From Noviherbaspirillum malthae (GTDB lineage: Bacteria > Pseudomonadota > Gammaproteobacteria > Burkholderiales > Burkholderiaceae_D): a DNA stretch of 64,000 nt. The notes beneath the pieces are model-generated. The model was given only the letters and a program-made list of their open reading frames with translations. It ran no database searches and was not told the DNA's origin. The stretch lies in contig NZ_JACYXF010000006.1 of NCBI RefSeq assembly GCF_015352985.1, forward strand, positions 124,001-188,000, in the 5' to 3' direction. Positions within the stretch are counted from its first letter, which is position 1. Each line of letters starts with the position of its first letter. A program made the position numbers and the translations under genes. Below, piece after piece: positions 51,615-60,612 of the stretch.

Positions 51615-51699
51615 TGCTTGTTTCTGATACGTTCACCCGCCAAGGATGCAGGCGCCCTGCAGCAAGCAGTCCCAACTCACATGGCCATACGGATGACTG

Positions 51700-52599
51700 A
51701 TGATGAATGAACCGCTTTTCACCGGCTTTCGCACGCTAACGCTCGACGTTGACAAGCACATCGGCATTCGTGCCGTGGTCGGCGGCAATGGCCCGCCGCT
51801 GCTTCTCCTGCATGGGCATCCTCAAACACATGCCATCTGGCACAAGGTGGCGCCGGCTCTCTGCGAGCGCTTCACCGTCGTTGCCTGCGACCTGCGCGGC
51901 TACGGTGACTCTTCCAAGCCCGCCGGAACTGATGATCATCTCAATTACAGCAAGCGAGTCATGGCCGGCGACATGCTGCAAGTCATGAAGCAGCTCGGTT
52001 TCGAGCGTTTCAGCGTGATGGCCCATGACCGCGGCGCGCGGGTCGCGCACCGGCTTGCGGCGGATCATCCCGAAGCCGTCGAGCGTGCGGTGCTGCTTGA
52101 CATCGCACCCACGCTGGCAATGTACGAGCAGACCAGCGACGCCTTCGCACGCGCCTACTGGCACTGGTTCTTCCTGATCCAGCCGGCGCCACTGCCGGAG
52201 CGGCTGATCGAAGCGGACCCCGCCGCCTATGTGCATGACGTGATGGGCCGCCGCAGCGCCGGCCTGGCGCCTTTCGATCCGCGCGCCCTGGATGAATACA
52301 AGCGCTGCCTCGCGCTTCCCGGAACGGCGCACGGCATCTGCGAAGATTACCGTGCCGCGGCCTCGATCGATCTTGAACATGACCGTGCCGACCGGGATGC
52401 AGGCCATCGCCTGAAGATGCCGCTGATGGTCCTGTGGGGCGAACACGGAGTGGTGCATCGCTGCTTCGAGCCGCTCGAGGAATGGCGCAGGCTGGCTAAT
52501 CATGTCAGCGGCGAGGCGCTGCCCTGCGGCCACTATATTCCCGAGGAAGCGCCGGCTGCATTGCTGGCAAAAGCGCTGCCGTTCCTGAGCGGCGAATGA
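51700..52599 (+). CDS. Haloacetate (fluoroacetate) dehalogenase-like alpha/beta hydrolase
   Basis: A 299-aa enzyme. LLLLHGHPQTHAIWHKVAP (HGxP oxyanion loop), nucleophile Asp in VMAHDRGARVAHRLA (HDRGxRxxHR, as in fluoroacetate dehalogenase with its carboxylate-binding Arg pair), acid Asp in VLLDIAPTLAMYEQT, halide-site His-Trp in AYWHWFFLIQPAPLPERLI, and catalytic His in LPCGHYIPEEAP. The combination of D-R-x-x-R and WHWFFL is characteristic of fluoroacetate dehalogenases; epoxide hydrolases share only part. Activity is inferred from motifs. Confidence 0.82.
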   Translation: MMNEPLFTGFRTLTLDVDKHIGIRAVVGGNGPPLLLLHGHPQTHAIWHKVAPALCERFTVVACDLRGYGDSSKPAGTDDHLNYSKRVMAGDMLQVMKQLGFERFSVMAHDRGARVAHRLAADHPEAVERAVLLDIAPTLAMYEQTSDAFARAYWHWFFLIQPAPLPERLIEADPAAYVHDVMGRRSAGLAPFDPRALDEYKRCLALPGTAHGICEDYRAAASIDLEHDRADRDAGHRLKMPLMVLWGEHGVVHRCFEPLEEWRRLANHVSGEALPCGHYIPEEAPAALLAKALPFLSGE

Positions 52600-52896
52600 G
52601 CATGCCGGCATGGCTGGGTGATAGCCCTCGCCTGCAATGGGGCCTAAAGAGATGGACGCAAGAGCCTGAGCGGGTTCGGTGATCACCGTCGCATGGATTC
52701 ACTGGTGCATGCTTTGTATTCAAGGCATGCAGCAGACATGGAAACTCCGCAGTCTTCTTCAAGGAGTGCGGTGGAATCCATGCGATGAACATTTGGAGAA
52801 GACCTGCATGACGATGTCTGAGGCATTTGACGGCATCATGACTTGACTGCTTGCAGCCGCATGCTGAGCAAGTGCCGTCAGGCCAGGCCGGAGCTG
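52600..52896. other. Intergenic region between dehalogenase and small membrane-protein genes
   Basis: 297 bp between two convergent genes. No coding frame, promoter or strong hairpin recognised. Confidence 0.3.
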
Positions 52897-53064
52897 TCAA
52901 TCACGGTCGAGCCAGCGCTCCAGGAAGCTCCAGAACAGGCACATCACGCCGACCATTCCTGCCATCAATGCCGAGAGCGGCGAGTCCAGAGCCGCTGCCA
53001 GAGCGGAGAGAACGAGCAACACCACCCCCATGCCTTGCGTAAGCATCTTTTCCCTGCGTTCCAT
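52897..53064 (-). CDS. Small membrane protein, 55 aa, unknown function
   Basis: Found by reading the minus strand below the usual ORF length limit. ATG 53064 with AAAGG 6 nt upstream; sequence starts MERREKMLTQGMGVVLLVLS and ends WSFLERWLDRD. Two hydrophobic segments (about residues 12-25 and 33-48) separated by DSPLS suggest a hairpin of two membrane helices with charged ends. A promoter with TTGACC-17-TAATTG lies just upstream with an 18-nt leader. I do not recognise the family. The plus-strand reading of the same DNA (Pro/His/Gln-rich) looks non-coding. Confidence 0.6.
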   Translation of the reverse strand: MERREKMLTQGMGVVLLVLSALAAALDSPLSALMAGMVGVMCLFWSFLERWLDRD

Positions 53065-53088
53065 ACCCGGCCTTTAGTTGACTAGGTG

Positions 53089-53117
53089 CAATTAAACCTT
53101 GGAACGGACAGGGTCAA
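53089..53117 (-). promoter_or_regulatory. Predicted promoter of the 55-aa protein gene
   Basis: Minus strand: -35 TTGACC (53117-53112), a 17-bp spacer, -10 TAATTG (53094-53089). Start near 53082. Confidence 0.5.
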
Positions 53118-53145
53118 CATGCCATATATATGGGAATTTGCAGAA

Positions 53146-53168
53146 GGTATTGCAATGCAATCAATACC
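53146..53168. other. Inverted repeat GGTATTG-N9-CAATACC
   Basis: Perfect 7-bp arms (53146-53152, 53162-53168) with a loop itself palindromic in part (CAATGCAAT). It sits 21 nt beyond the stop of the ABC ATPase gene. It may be an operator or a weak operon end; no T-run. Confidence 0.35.
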
Positions 53169-53188
53169 GTTCGAGCACGACAAGGTGC

Positions 53189-53958
<770 letters not shown>

Positions 53959-53962
<4 letters not shown>

Positions 53963-54792
53963 TCGCGGGCGCCGAAGGAATCGCGCCATGCGAGGCTGCG
54001 CTGCTCCAGCAGTTTCAGGCCCGAGTCGGATATCTTGCCCAGCAGGGCGAGCAGGATGATGGCTGCGATCACGATATCCGGACGGCTGGTCTCGCGGCCG
54101 TCGGTCAGCAGGTAGCCCAGCCCTCTGGTCGCGGCGATCAGCTCGGCGGCCACCAGGAACATCCAGGCAAGGGAGAGGCCGGTACGCAGGCCGGTAAACA
54201 GGCTGGGCAGCGCGGCCGGCAGGAATATGCGCCGCACCAGCTCCACGCCGCTCAAGCCGTACATTTCGCCAACCTCGACCAGCTTGCGGTCGACATCGCG
54301 AATGCCGGCATGCACGGCGAGATAGACCGGGAAGAAGGCGCCGATGGCGATCATCGTCACTTTCGGCAATTCGTCGATGCCCATCCACAGCAGCAGAAGC
54401 GGCACCCAGGCCAGGCCGGGAATCGCGCGCAGCGCCTGGAAGCTGGGATCGAGAAGCGCCTCGGCGCGCCGGTGCAGGCCGACCAGCGCGCCGACGGCAA
54501 TGGCCAGCGAGGCGCCGATGGCGAAACCGGCGAGCACGCGCACGGTACTGGCGCCGATATGCTGCAGCAAGTCGCGCTCGGCGAGTTCCTTGAGCGTGAG
54601 CAGGATATCGGTCGGCGCCGGCAGCAGGCGCGCCGGCACGATATCCAGCCGCACCACGCTCTCCATCAGCACGACGGCGAGCAGCGGCACAATGCAGCCC
54701 CAGAAGGATATCGATATCGACGGCCGCTTTGCCGAGCGGGTAAGGGGTGTAAGTACGTTTTGCACTTGCCTGTTTTCAACCGCGGTAGTCAC
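53959..54792 (-). CDS. ssuC: ABC transporter permease (SsuC/TauC-like)
   Basis: A 277-aa membrane protein with about six helices. RLLPAPTDILLTLKELAERDLLQHIGASTVRVLAGFAIGASLAIAVGALVG is the standard N-terminal block of the nitrate/sulfonate/taurine permease family. FQALRAIPGLAWVPLLLLWMGIDELPKVTMIAIGAFFPVYLAVHAGIRDVDRKLVE and GLRTGLSLAWMFLVAAELIAATRGLGYLL contain the ATPase-coupling EAA-like loop. Coupled to the ATPase by a 4-bp overlap. Confidence 0.87.
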
Positions 54793-54819
54793 ATGGTCAC
54801 CTGTACTCGATGGATGAAG

Positions 54820-55827
54820 CTACTGGTTGCCGGCCTGCACCACGGCCTTCGCAAAACGGTCGTCGACCAGTTCGCCGATGAACTTGCGCAGGTCGGTGCC
54901 TTTCTTGACGATCTCTTCATCCAGCAGGATGGGTACGGTTGCGTAAAGCGAGTCGAGATGGAATTTCTCGGGCACCGGCTTGCTGAAATCGGCGCGCGTG
55001 AGCTGCTGCCTGATGACCGGCACCGACAGCTTGGATTCGTCCGCGACGATGCGCGCCGTGTCCTCCGGGTTGGCGATTGCCCAGCGGCGGGCGCGTTCAT
55101 AGACCTTGAGCACGCGCTTGAGATGCTCCGGATACCTGGCGATGAAATCGTCCGTGGTATTCAGGAAGCCGTAGCTGCTGAATGCCGGATTTCGGTACAG
55201 CACGCGGCTGCCCGCTTCCAGTTCGCTTGCCGCCATGTGCGGATCGAGACCCGCCCAGGCGTGGACCCGGCCCTGCTCCAACGCAATGCGTCCATCGGGA
55301 TGCTGGAGATGCACGACTTCCACGTCGTTCTTGCGCAAGCCGCTGGCGTGCAGCGTCCGCAGCAGGAAGAAGAAGGGATCGGTTCCCTTGGTCGCCGCAA
55401 CCTTCTTGCCTTTCAGGTCGGCGATGTTCTTGACCGGAGAATCCTTCGGCACCAGCAGGGCAGAGGCTTCCTGGGTGTTGAAGATGTAGACCGTCTTTAC
55501 CGGATAGCCGTTGGCGCGGCTGACCAGCGCCGAGATGCCCGAGGTGGAGCCGAAGTCGCTGCTGCCGCTGTTCAGGTATTCCAGCGCCCTGTTGCTGCCG
55601 AGGCTGAGCACCCACTTGATCTGCACGCCTTCCTTGCCGAACTCGTCTTCCAGCCATTGATGCTTGCGTATGATGAGGCTCAGGGGAGAATAGTAGGCGT
55701 AGTCGAGACGGATTTCCTTCGGCGCGGCGGCATGGGCGGGTGCGGCGGCGACTGCGGCGAACGTCATGGCAGCGGCAGCCGCCGCAGCCATGACGTGCTT
55801 GATGGTGGCGATGAACATGTTTTTCAT
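54820..55827 (-). CDS. Aliphatic sulfonate-type substrate-binding protein (SsuA-like), Sec-exported
   Basis: A 335-aa receptor; ATG 55827 with AGGAAAG upstream. Sec signal MKNMFIATIKHVMAAAAAAAMTFAAVAAAPAHA. Mature part: KEIRLDYAYYSPLSLIIRKHQWLEDEF, QIKWVLSLGSNRALEYLNSGSSDFGSTSGISAL, GKKVAATKGTDPFFFLLRTL, HLQHPDGRIALEQGRVHAWAGLDPHMAASELEAGSRVLYRN. This is the SsuA/TauA-like NMT1/Lyase-like fold. It shares long blocks with the adjacent upstream receptor (55844-56875) and is clearly a tandem duplicate. Ligand probably a sulfonate, sulfone or sulfate ester. Confidence 0.88.
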   Translation of the reverse strand: MKNMFIATIKHVMAAAAAAAMTFAAVAAAPAHAAAPKEIRLDYAYYSPLSLIIRKHQWLEDEFGKEGVQIKWVLSLGSNRALEYLNSGSSDFGSTSGISALVSRANGYPVKTVYIFNTQEASALLVPKDSPVKNIADLKGKKVAATKGTDPFFFLLRTLHASGLRKNDVEVVHLQHPDGRIALEQGRVHAWAGLDPHMAASELEAGSRVLYRNPAFSSYGFLNTTDDFIARYPEHLKRVLKVYERARRWAIANPEDTARIVADESKLSVPVIRQQLTRADFSKPVPEKFHLDSLYATVPILLDEEIVKKGTDLRKFIGELVDDRFAKAVVQAGNQ

Positions 55828-55843
55828 TTCTTTCCTGCTGTTC

Positions 55844-56875
55844 TTATTTGGCGCCGGCAACGAGCGTGCTGCCAGCGGTTCCGGCCTTCGCGAAGACCGG
55901 CGCGGCCGTCTTCGTATCGATGAGTTCTGCAATCACGCGATGGACATCGGTGCCGGGGCGAACCAGCGCCTCCGTCTGCAGGATGGGGGCCGCTTCCCTG
56001 AGTGCGGCGATGTGCTGTTCCGACGGGCGGGGATTCGAGAAATCGGTGCGAAGCTTCACTTGCAGCAGCGCCACCTGGAGCGGCACCTTGGCTTCTTCCG
56101 CCAGGATCTTCGCCGCTTCCGCCGGATTGGCCACCGTCCATTGGCGTGCGCGTTCGTAAGCCGCGATCACCCGCTGTACGGTCTCCTGATGGCGTGCCAG
56201 GAATTCCTCGCGCACATTGAGGAAGCCGTAGGTGTTGAAGTTGACGTTGCGATAGATGAGGCGCGAACCGGCTTCGAGTTCGCTTGCCGCCATGTGCGGA
56301 TCGAGTCCCGCCCAGGCGTCGACCTTCCCCGTTTCCAGCGCGACGCGCCCGTCCGGATGCTGCAGATGCACGATCTCGACGTCGGACTTGGTCAGGCCGG
56401 CGCCGCGCAACGCGCACAGCAGGAAGAGATAGGGATCGGTGCCCTTGGTGGCGGCCACCTTCTTGCCCTTGAGCTGCGCAACACCGGTGATGGGCGAATT
56501 CTTCGCGACCACCAGCGCCGTCCATTCCGGGCGGGAATAGATGTAAGGCGTCCTGATCGGATTGCCGTTGGCGCGCGCCAGCACGGCAGCAAGGCCGGCG
56601 GTCGAGCCGATGTCGAGGCTGCCGCCATTGAGATATTCAAGCGCCCGGTTGCTGCCCTGGCTGAGCACCCATTTGACGCCGGTATTGTCTTTCTTCAGGT
56701 CTTCCTCGAGCCATCCGAAGCGCTTGAGCACCAGGCTGGTCGGAGAATAGTAGGCATAATCCAGCCGCACTTCCGCAGGCGAAGCGGCATGGGCGCCAGC
56801 ATGGAAAAATGCGGCGCCAAGGGCACCCGTGGCTGGCAGCAGGCTGGCGGTCTTGAGGAAGGTTCTACGGTCCAT
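55844..56875 (-). CDS. Aliphatic sulfonate-type substrate-binding protein (SsuA-like), Tat-type signal
   Basis: A 343-aa receptor starting MDRRTFLKTASLLPATGALG, a twin-arginine signal (RRTFLK) rather than a Sec one. Mature blocks match the neighbour: VRLDYAYYSPTSLVLKRFGWLEEDL, VKWVLSQGSNRALEYLNGGSLDIGSTAGLAAVLARANG, GKKVAATKGTDPYLFLL, HLQHPDGRVALETGKVDAWAGLDPHMAASELEAGSRLIYRN. It is the first gene of the four-gene ssu-like operon, with 16 bp between the two receptors. Two receptors with different export routes serve one permease/ATPase. Confidence 0.88.
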   Translation of the reverse strand: MDRRTFLKTASLLPATGALGAAFFHAGAHAASPAEVRLDYAYYSPTSLVLKRFGWLEEDLKKDNTGVKWVLSQGSNRALEYLNGGSLDIGSTAGLAAVLARANGNPIRTPYIYSRPEWTALVVAKNSPITGVAQLKGKKVAATKGTDPYLFLLCALRGAGLTKSDVEIVHLQHPDGRVALETGKVDAWAGLDPHMAASELEAGSRLIYRNVNFNTYGFLNVREEFLARHQETVQRVIAAYERARQWTVANPAEAAKILAEEAKVPLQVALLQVKLRTDFSNPRPSEQHIAALREAAPILQTEALVRPGTDVHRVIAELIDTKTAAPVFAKAGTAGSTLVAGAK

Positions 56876-57150
56876 GGCGTGGCATGAGTTATCGTTGTTA
56901 TGAAGAGATCAAGCTTAAAGACAGGAGGTTGACGAAGAAACGAATTGTTTCGCGCTTCCATAGCCGGTTTTCGTATAAAAATAAGACGGGGCCCGCTTGC
57001 GCGAAAAGCGCATTAGCAAGGGTGAAAATCTTCGTTGGATGGAACGGAGGCGGTTTGTAGCATTGCCCGTTTTCCATTCTCGTTCGGCGCGGCATTGAAA
57101 TGCCTTGCCATGGCCTCATGGCGCGCAGAAAAGAATTTCGGAGTCACATC

Positions 57151-58308
57151 ATGAACGATCAAGATCATTTGAAGCCATTGCTCGAGTCCCTGCGCGAAAG
57201 CGCTGTCGAGCGTGACCATGCCGGCGGACATGCAGCCCGCGAGAAGGCATTGCTGCGCGAACACGGCCTGCTCAACCTTTCGATACCCCGCGAGTTCGGC
57301 GGGGAAGAGCTGCCGTGGCCGCAGATCTATCGCATCGTGCGGCGCGTCGCAGGCGTCGACAGCGCGCTGGGCCATGTGCTTGCCTTTCATCATCTGCAAA
57401 TCGCCACCGTGCTTATCTATGGCAATCCGGCGCAGAAGCGGCGCTGGCTCGGTGATACCGTGCGCCATGGCTACTGGTGGGGCAATGCGATGAATCCGCT
57501 CGACACCCGGCTGGTGGCGAGTGAAGGCGCAGGCGGTTTCCGGCTGAACGGCGCGAAGGGCTTTTGCTCCGGCACGACGGGTTCCTACTTCATGACGCTG
57601 TCGGCACTGCATCAGGACAGCGGAAAGGTAATGCTCGGTGTGGTGCCGACGGTGCAGGACGGCATCCGCATACTGGACGACTGGGATCCCATCGGCCAGC
57701 GGCAGACCGACAGCAATAGCGTTGAATTCACCGATGTGCCGCTGCCCGAGGACAGCATCCTGCGCGCGCACTATGCCGAGCAGACTGCATTCCATACCTT
57801 GCGTACCTGCTTCGCCCAGCTGGTGCTGGTCAATCTTTATGTCGGCATCGCAAGCGGGGCGCTGGACGAAGCGCGCCGCTACGCACTCAGCCAGGCGAGG
57901 CCCTGGGTGCATGCCGGCGCAGCTTCGGTTGCCGACGATCCGCTTGTCGTCCAGCGATTTGCGGAAATGCATGTGCAGGTTGCCGCGGCCACCGCCCTGG
58001 CAGACCGGGCCGGCGACCTGCTGGAAAAGGCCTATGTGCGCGGCCCCGAACTGGATGCGCAAACCCGCGGCGAGGTGGCGGTGGCCATTGCCGAGGCCAA
58101 GGTGCTGGCGCATCGCGCCGGCCTGTATGCAAGTCAGGAATTGTTCGAGGTTGTCGGCGCCCGCGGCGCGAAGGCCGCGCTTGGCTTCGACCGCTTCTGG
58201 CGCAATGTGCGCACCCACACGCTGCATGACCCGCTGGACTACAAGCTGCAGGTGCTTGGCAAATGGGCATTGCTTGGCGAGACGCCTTCGCCGACGCTGT
58301 ACAACTGA
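57151..58308 (+). CDS. SfnB/DszC-like flavin-dependent monooxygenase (acyl-CoA dehydrogenase fold)
   Basis: A 385-aa enzyme; ATG 57151 with GGAG 8 nt upstream. Acyl-CoA-dehydrogenase fold: LREHGLLNLSIPREFGGEELPWPQIYRIVRRVAGVDSALGHVLAFHHL, GNAMNPLD, GTTGSYFMTLSAL, FCSGTTG near the flavin site, and the C-terminal block GFDRFWRNVRTHTLHDPLDYK of the SfnB/DszC/TdsC group, in place of a CoA-dehydrogenase Glu base. Such enzymes use FMNH2 and O2 to act on sulfones, thioethers or similar. It is divergent from the ssu-like operon and paralogous to the gene at 63030-64000. Confidence 0.83.
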   Translation: MNDQDHLKPLLESLRESAVERDHAGGHAAREKALLREHGLLNLSIPREFGGEELPWPQIYRIVRRVAGVDSALGHVLAFHHLQIATVLIYGNPAQKRRWLGDTVRHGYWWGNAMNPLDTRLVASEGAGGFRLNGAKGFCSGTTGSYFMTLSALHQDSGKVMLGVVPTVQDGIRILDDWDPIGQRQTDSNSVEFTDVPLPEDSILRAHYAEQTAFHTLRTCFAQLVLVNLYVGIASGALDEARRYALSQARPWVHAGAASVADDPLVVQRFAEMHVQVAAATALADRAGDLLEKAYVRGPELDAQTRGEVAVAIAEAKVLAHRAGLYASQELFEVVGARGAKAALGFDRFWRNVRTHTLHDPLDYKLQVLGKWALLGETPSPTLYN

Positions 58309-58371
58309 ATCGGCGGCTCCGGCGGCCCATGCGATCAGTGAAGATCGCATGGGCATGGAGGATTTGGGACT

Positions 58372-59160
58372 TCAGAACGCCGGTACAGCCGAACCGTTGA
58401 ACTGGGTATCCACGAAGCGGCGCACTTCCTCGGATTGAAATGCCCGCACCAGCTTCGGCACCCAGGGCTTGTCCTTGTCGGCGGTTCTCACGGCGAGCAG
58501 ATTGGCGTACTTTCCCCGGGCATCTTCAATGGCGATGCTGTCGCGCGTAGGCACCAGCCCGGCGCTCACCGCATAGTTGGTATTGATGGCGGCCGCATCG
58601 AGGTCGTCGAGAGAGCGGGGCAGCTGCGCCGCTTCCACCTGAATGATGCGCAGGTTCCTCGGATTGTCCGCGATATCGATCGGCGTTGCCGTCAGGCCGG
58701 CGCCGGGCTTGAGCTTGATGAGGCCGTATTTCTGCAGCAGTGCGAGCGCCCGGCCGCTGTTGGACGGATCGTTCTGTATGCCGACGCGTGCACCATTCGT
58801 CAGATCGGAGAGCGACTTGAACTTGCGCGAATAGAATCCCATCGGGAATGTCACCGTGTAGCCCACCGGTGAGATCCTGTATCCGCGCGCCTCGATCTGG
58901 GTTTCCAGGAAGGGAAGATGCTGGTAGCTGTTGGCATGCACGTCGCCGGCGTCGAGTGCGGCATTGGGACGGATATAGTCATTGAATTCCACGATCTGCA
59001 AACGCAGTCCGTCGCGTTCGGCCACCTTCTTCGCCACTTCCGCAATCTGCGCATGCGGGCCGGCGGTCACCGCAATCCTGATCGCCTCGTCGGCGGCCCA
59101 TGCGCCCGAGGCCGCAAACAAGGAGATCGACATGAGGGTGCGGGCAAGTTGTCGTTTCAT
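58372..59160 (-). CDS. MetQ/NlpA-family substrate-binding protein (second receptor)
   Basis: A 262-aa receptor. Sec signal MKRQLARTLMSISLFAASGAWAADE, with no lipobox. NlpA-family blocks: IRIAVTAGPHAQIAEVAKKVAERDGLRLQIVEFNDYIRPNAALDAGDVHANSYQHLPFLETQ, FKSLSDLTNGARVGIQNDPSNSGRALALLQKYGLIKL, VEAAQLPRSLDDLDAAAINTNYAVSAGL. It shares the family blocks FNDY and VEAAQLPRSLDD with the receptor at 60609. It follows the FMN monooxygenase gene in the same operon. Ligand: methionine or another organosulfur/sulfoxide compound. Confidence 0.87.
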   Translation of the reverse strand: MKRQLARTLMSISLFAASGAWAADEAIRIAVTAGPHAQIAEVAKKVAERDGLRLQIVEFNDYIRPNAALDAGDVHANSYQHLPFLETQIEARGYRISPVGYTVTFPMGFYSRKFKSLSDLTNGARVGIQNDPSNSGRALALLQKYGLIKLKPGAGLTATPIDIADNPRNLRIIQVEAAQLPRSLDDLDAAAINTNYAVSAGLVPTRDSIAIEDARGKYANLLAVRTADKDKPWVPKLVRAFQSEEVRRFVDTQFNGSAVPAF

Positions 59161-59184
59161 GGTGTTTTCTGTTTTTATGATGTG

Positions 59185-60612
59185 TCAGGCTTGCTTCATG
59201 CGGCTTCGTTGACCGCGCAGGCTGATGCCGCGCGCCGGGTGCGCGACATCTAGCCGGTCGCCCTTGCCGAACAGCTTGTTGCGCAGGCTGCCGGCTGCAT
59301 ATTCCTTTTGATAACGTCCGCGCCGCTGCAGTTCAGGCACGACTTGATCGACCACGTCGCGCATGCTTTCATGCGCCAGCGCGAAAGCCAGGTTGAAGCC
59401 ATCGATACCGGTTTCATCCAGCCAGGCCTCAAGCTGATCCGCGACCTGCGCCGGATTGCCGACGATCACCGGCCCCCGGCCGCCTAGGCCGATGAATTGC
59501 GCCGCTTCCCGCACCGTCCATTTGCGGTCGGGATCGGCTGCGCTGAAGGAGGCGAGTGCCGTGCGGCCCGCTTCGGTGTCCATGTACTCGATGGTGTCGT
59601 CGAGCGCATGGCGGCTGAAGTCCACGCCGGTCCATCCCGACAGTAGGGCGAGGGCGGCTTCGATGTCGATATGGCGCTTGTAGTCCTCGTACTTCTCGAC
59701 GGCTTCCGCTTCCGTGGGCGCGGTGATCAACAGCGCCTGCGCATAGATCCTTACGTCGCATGCGGTGCGTCCTGCGGCGACCGCAGCGGCACGCAGTTCC
59801 TGCACGTAGCGGGCGACGATGTGCCGCGCCGGTGCGCTGACGAAGATGCATTCCGCATGGCGGCCGGCGAACGCTTTGCCGCGGCCGGAAGTGCCGGCCT
59901 GGTAGAGCAGCGGAGTCCGCTGCGGCGAAGGTTCGCACAAATGAAAGCCCGGCACGCGGTAGTGCCTGCCGTGATGCGCGATCGAATGCACCTTCGACGG
60001 ATCGGTGAAGACCCCGCGTTCCTTGTCGCGCAGCACCGCGCCGTCTTCCCAGCTGTGTTCCCACAGCTTGTAGACCACTTCCATGTACTCTTCCGCGACA
60101 TCGTAGCGCTCGTCATGCCCGAGCTGCCTGTCCATGCCGAGGTTGCGTGCGGCGCTGTCGAGGTAGCCGGTCACGATGTTCCAGCCGATTCGCCCGCGCG
60201 TGAGATGGTCCAGCGTGGAGATGCGGCGGGCGAAGGAATAGGGATGCTCATAGGTGAGCGCGCAGGTCACGCCGAAGCCGAGGTGCGTGGTGGCCTGCGC
60301 CATCAGCGGCACTAGCGCCAGGGGATCGTTGAGCGGTACCTGTATGCCATGCCGCAACGCCGCATCGGCGCTGGCCTGATAGACGTCGTACACACCGAGC
60401 ACATCCGCAAGGAAGATGCCGTCGAAGCCGCCGCGCTCCAGCAGCCGGGCCAATTCAACCCAATGCTCCGGATCGGTGTAGCGATGCGAAGTGTCGCGCG
60501 GATGCGTCCAGAGACCAGGGGACTGATGCCCCACGGTGTTCATCTGGAAGGCATTGAAACGAATCAACCTGGGCAAGGCACCGGCCCTGCCGCGGTCCGC
60601 CAAGGAACTCAT
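59185..60612 (-). CDS. FMN-dependent monooxygenase, NtaA/SnaA/DszA family
   Basis: A 475-aa flavin reductase-dependent enzyme of the bacterial luciferase superfamily. IRFNAFQMNTVGHQSPGLWTHPRDTSHRYTDPEHWVELARLLERGGFDGIFLADVLGVYD is the family N-terminus. GRIGWNIVTGYLDSAARNLGMDRQLGHDERYDVAEEYMEVVYKLWE and HHGRHYRVPGFHLCEPSPQRTPLLYQAGTSGRGKAFAGRHAECIFV are the FMN-binding blocks. The family includes DszA (dibenzothiophene sulfone), NtaA (nitrilotriacetate) and SnaA. Its start overlaps the MetQ-like stop as ATGA, so it is coupled to that transporter; a sulfur-releasing role is most likely. Confidence 0.88.
   Translation of the reverse strand: MSSLADRGRAGALPRLIRFNAFQMNTVGHQSPGLWTHPRDTSHRYTDPEHWVELARLLERGGFDGIFLADVLGVYDVYQASADAALRHGIQVPLNDPLALVPLMAQATTHLGFGVTCALTYEHPYSFARRISTLDHLTRGRIGWNIVTGYLDSAARNLGMDRQLGHDERYDVAEEYMEVVYKLWEHSWEDGAVLRDKERGVFTDPSKVHSIAHHGRHYRVPGFHLCEPSPQRTPLLYQAGTSGRGKAFAGRHAECIFVSAPARHIVARYVQELRAAAVAAGRTACDVRIYAQALLITAPTEAEAVEKYEDYKRHIDIEAALALLSGWTGVDFSRHALDDTIEYMDTEAGRTALASFSAADPDRKWTVREAAQFIGLGGRGPVIVGNPAQVADQLEAWLDETGIDGFNLAFALAHESMRDVVDQVVPELQRRGRYQKEYAAGSLRNKLFGKGDRLDVAHPARGISLRGQRSRMKQA

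Noticed and set aside
52843-53085. 80-codon plus-strand frame over the 55-aa gene
   Set aside because: His/Pro/Gln-rich product without membrane or domain features. The minus strand has a promoter, ribosome-binding site and membrane-protein composition instead.
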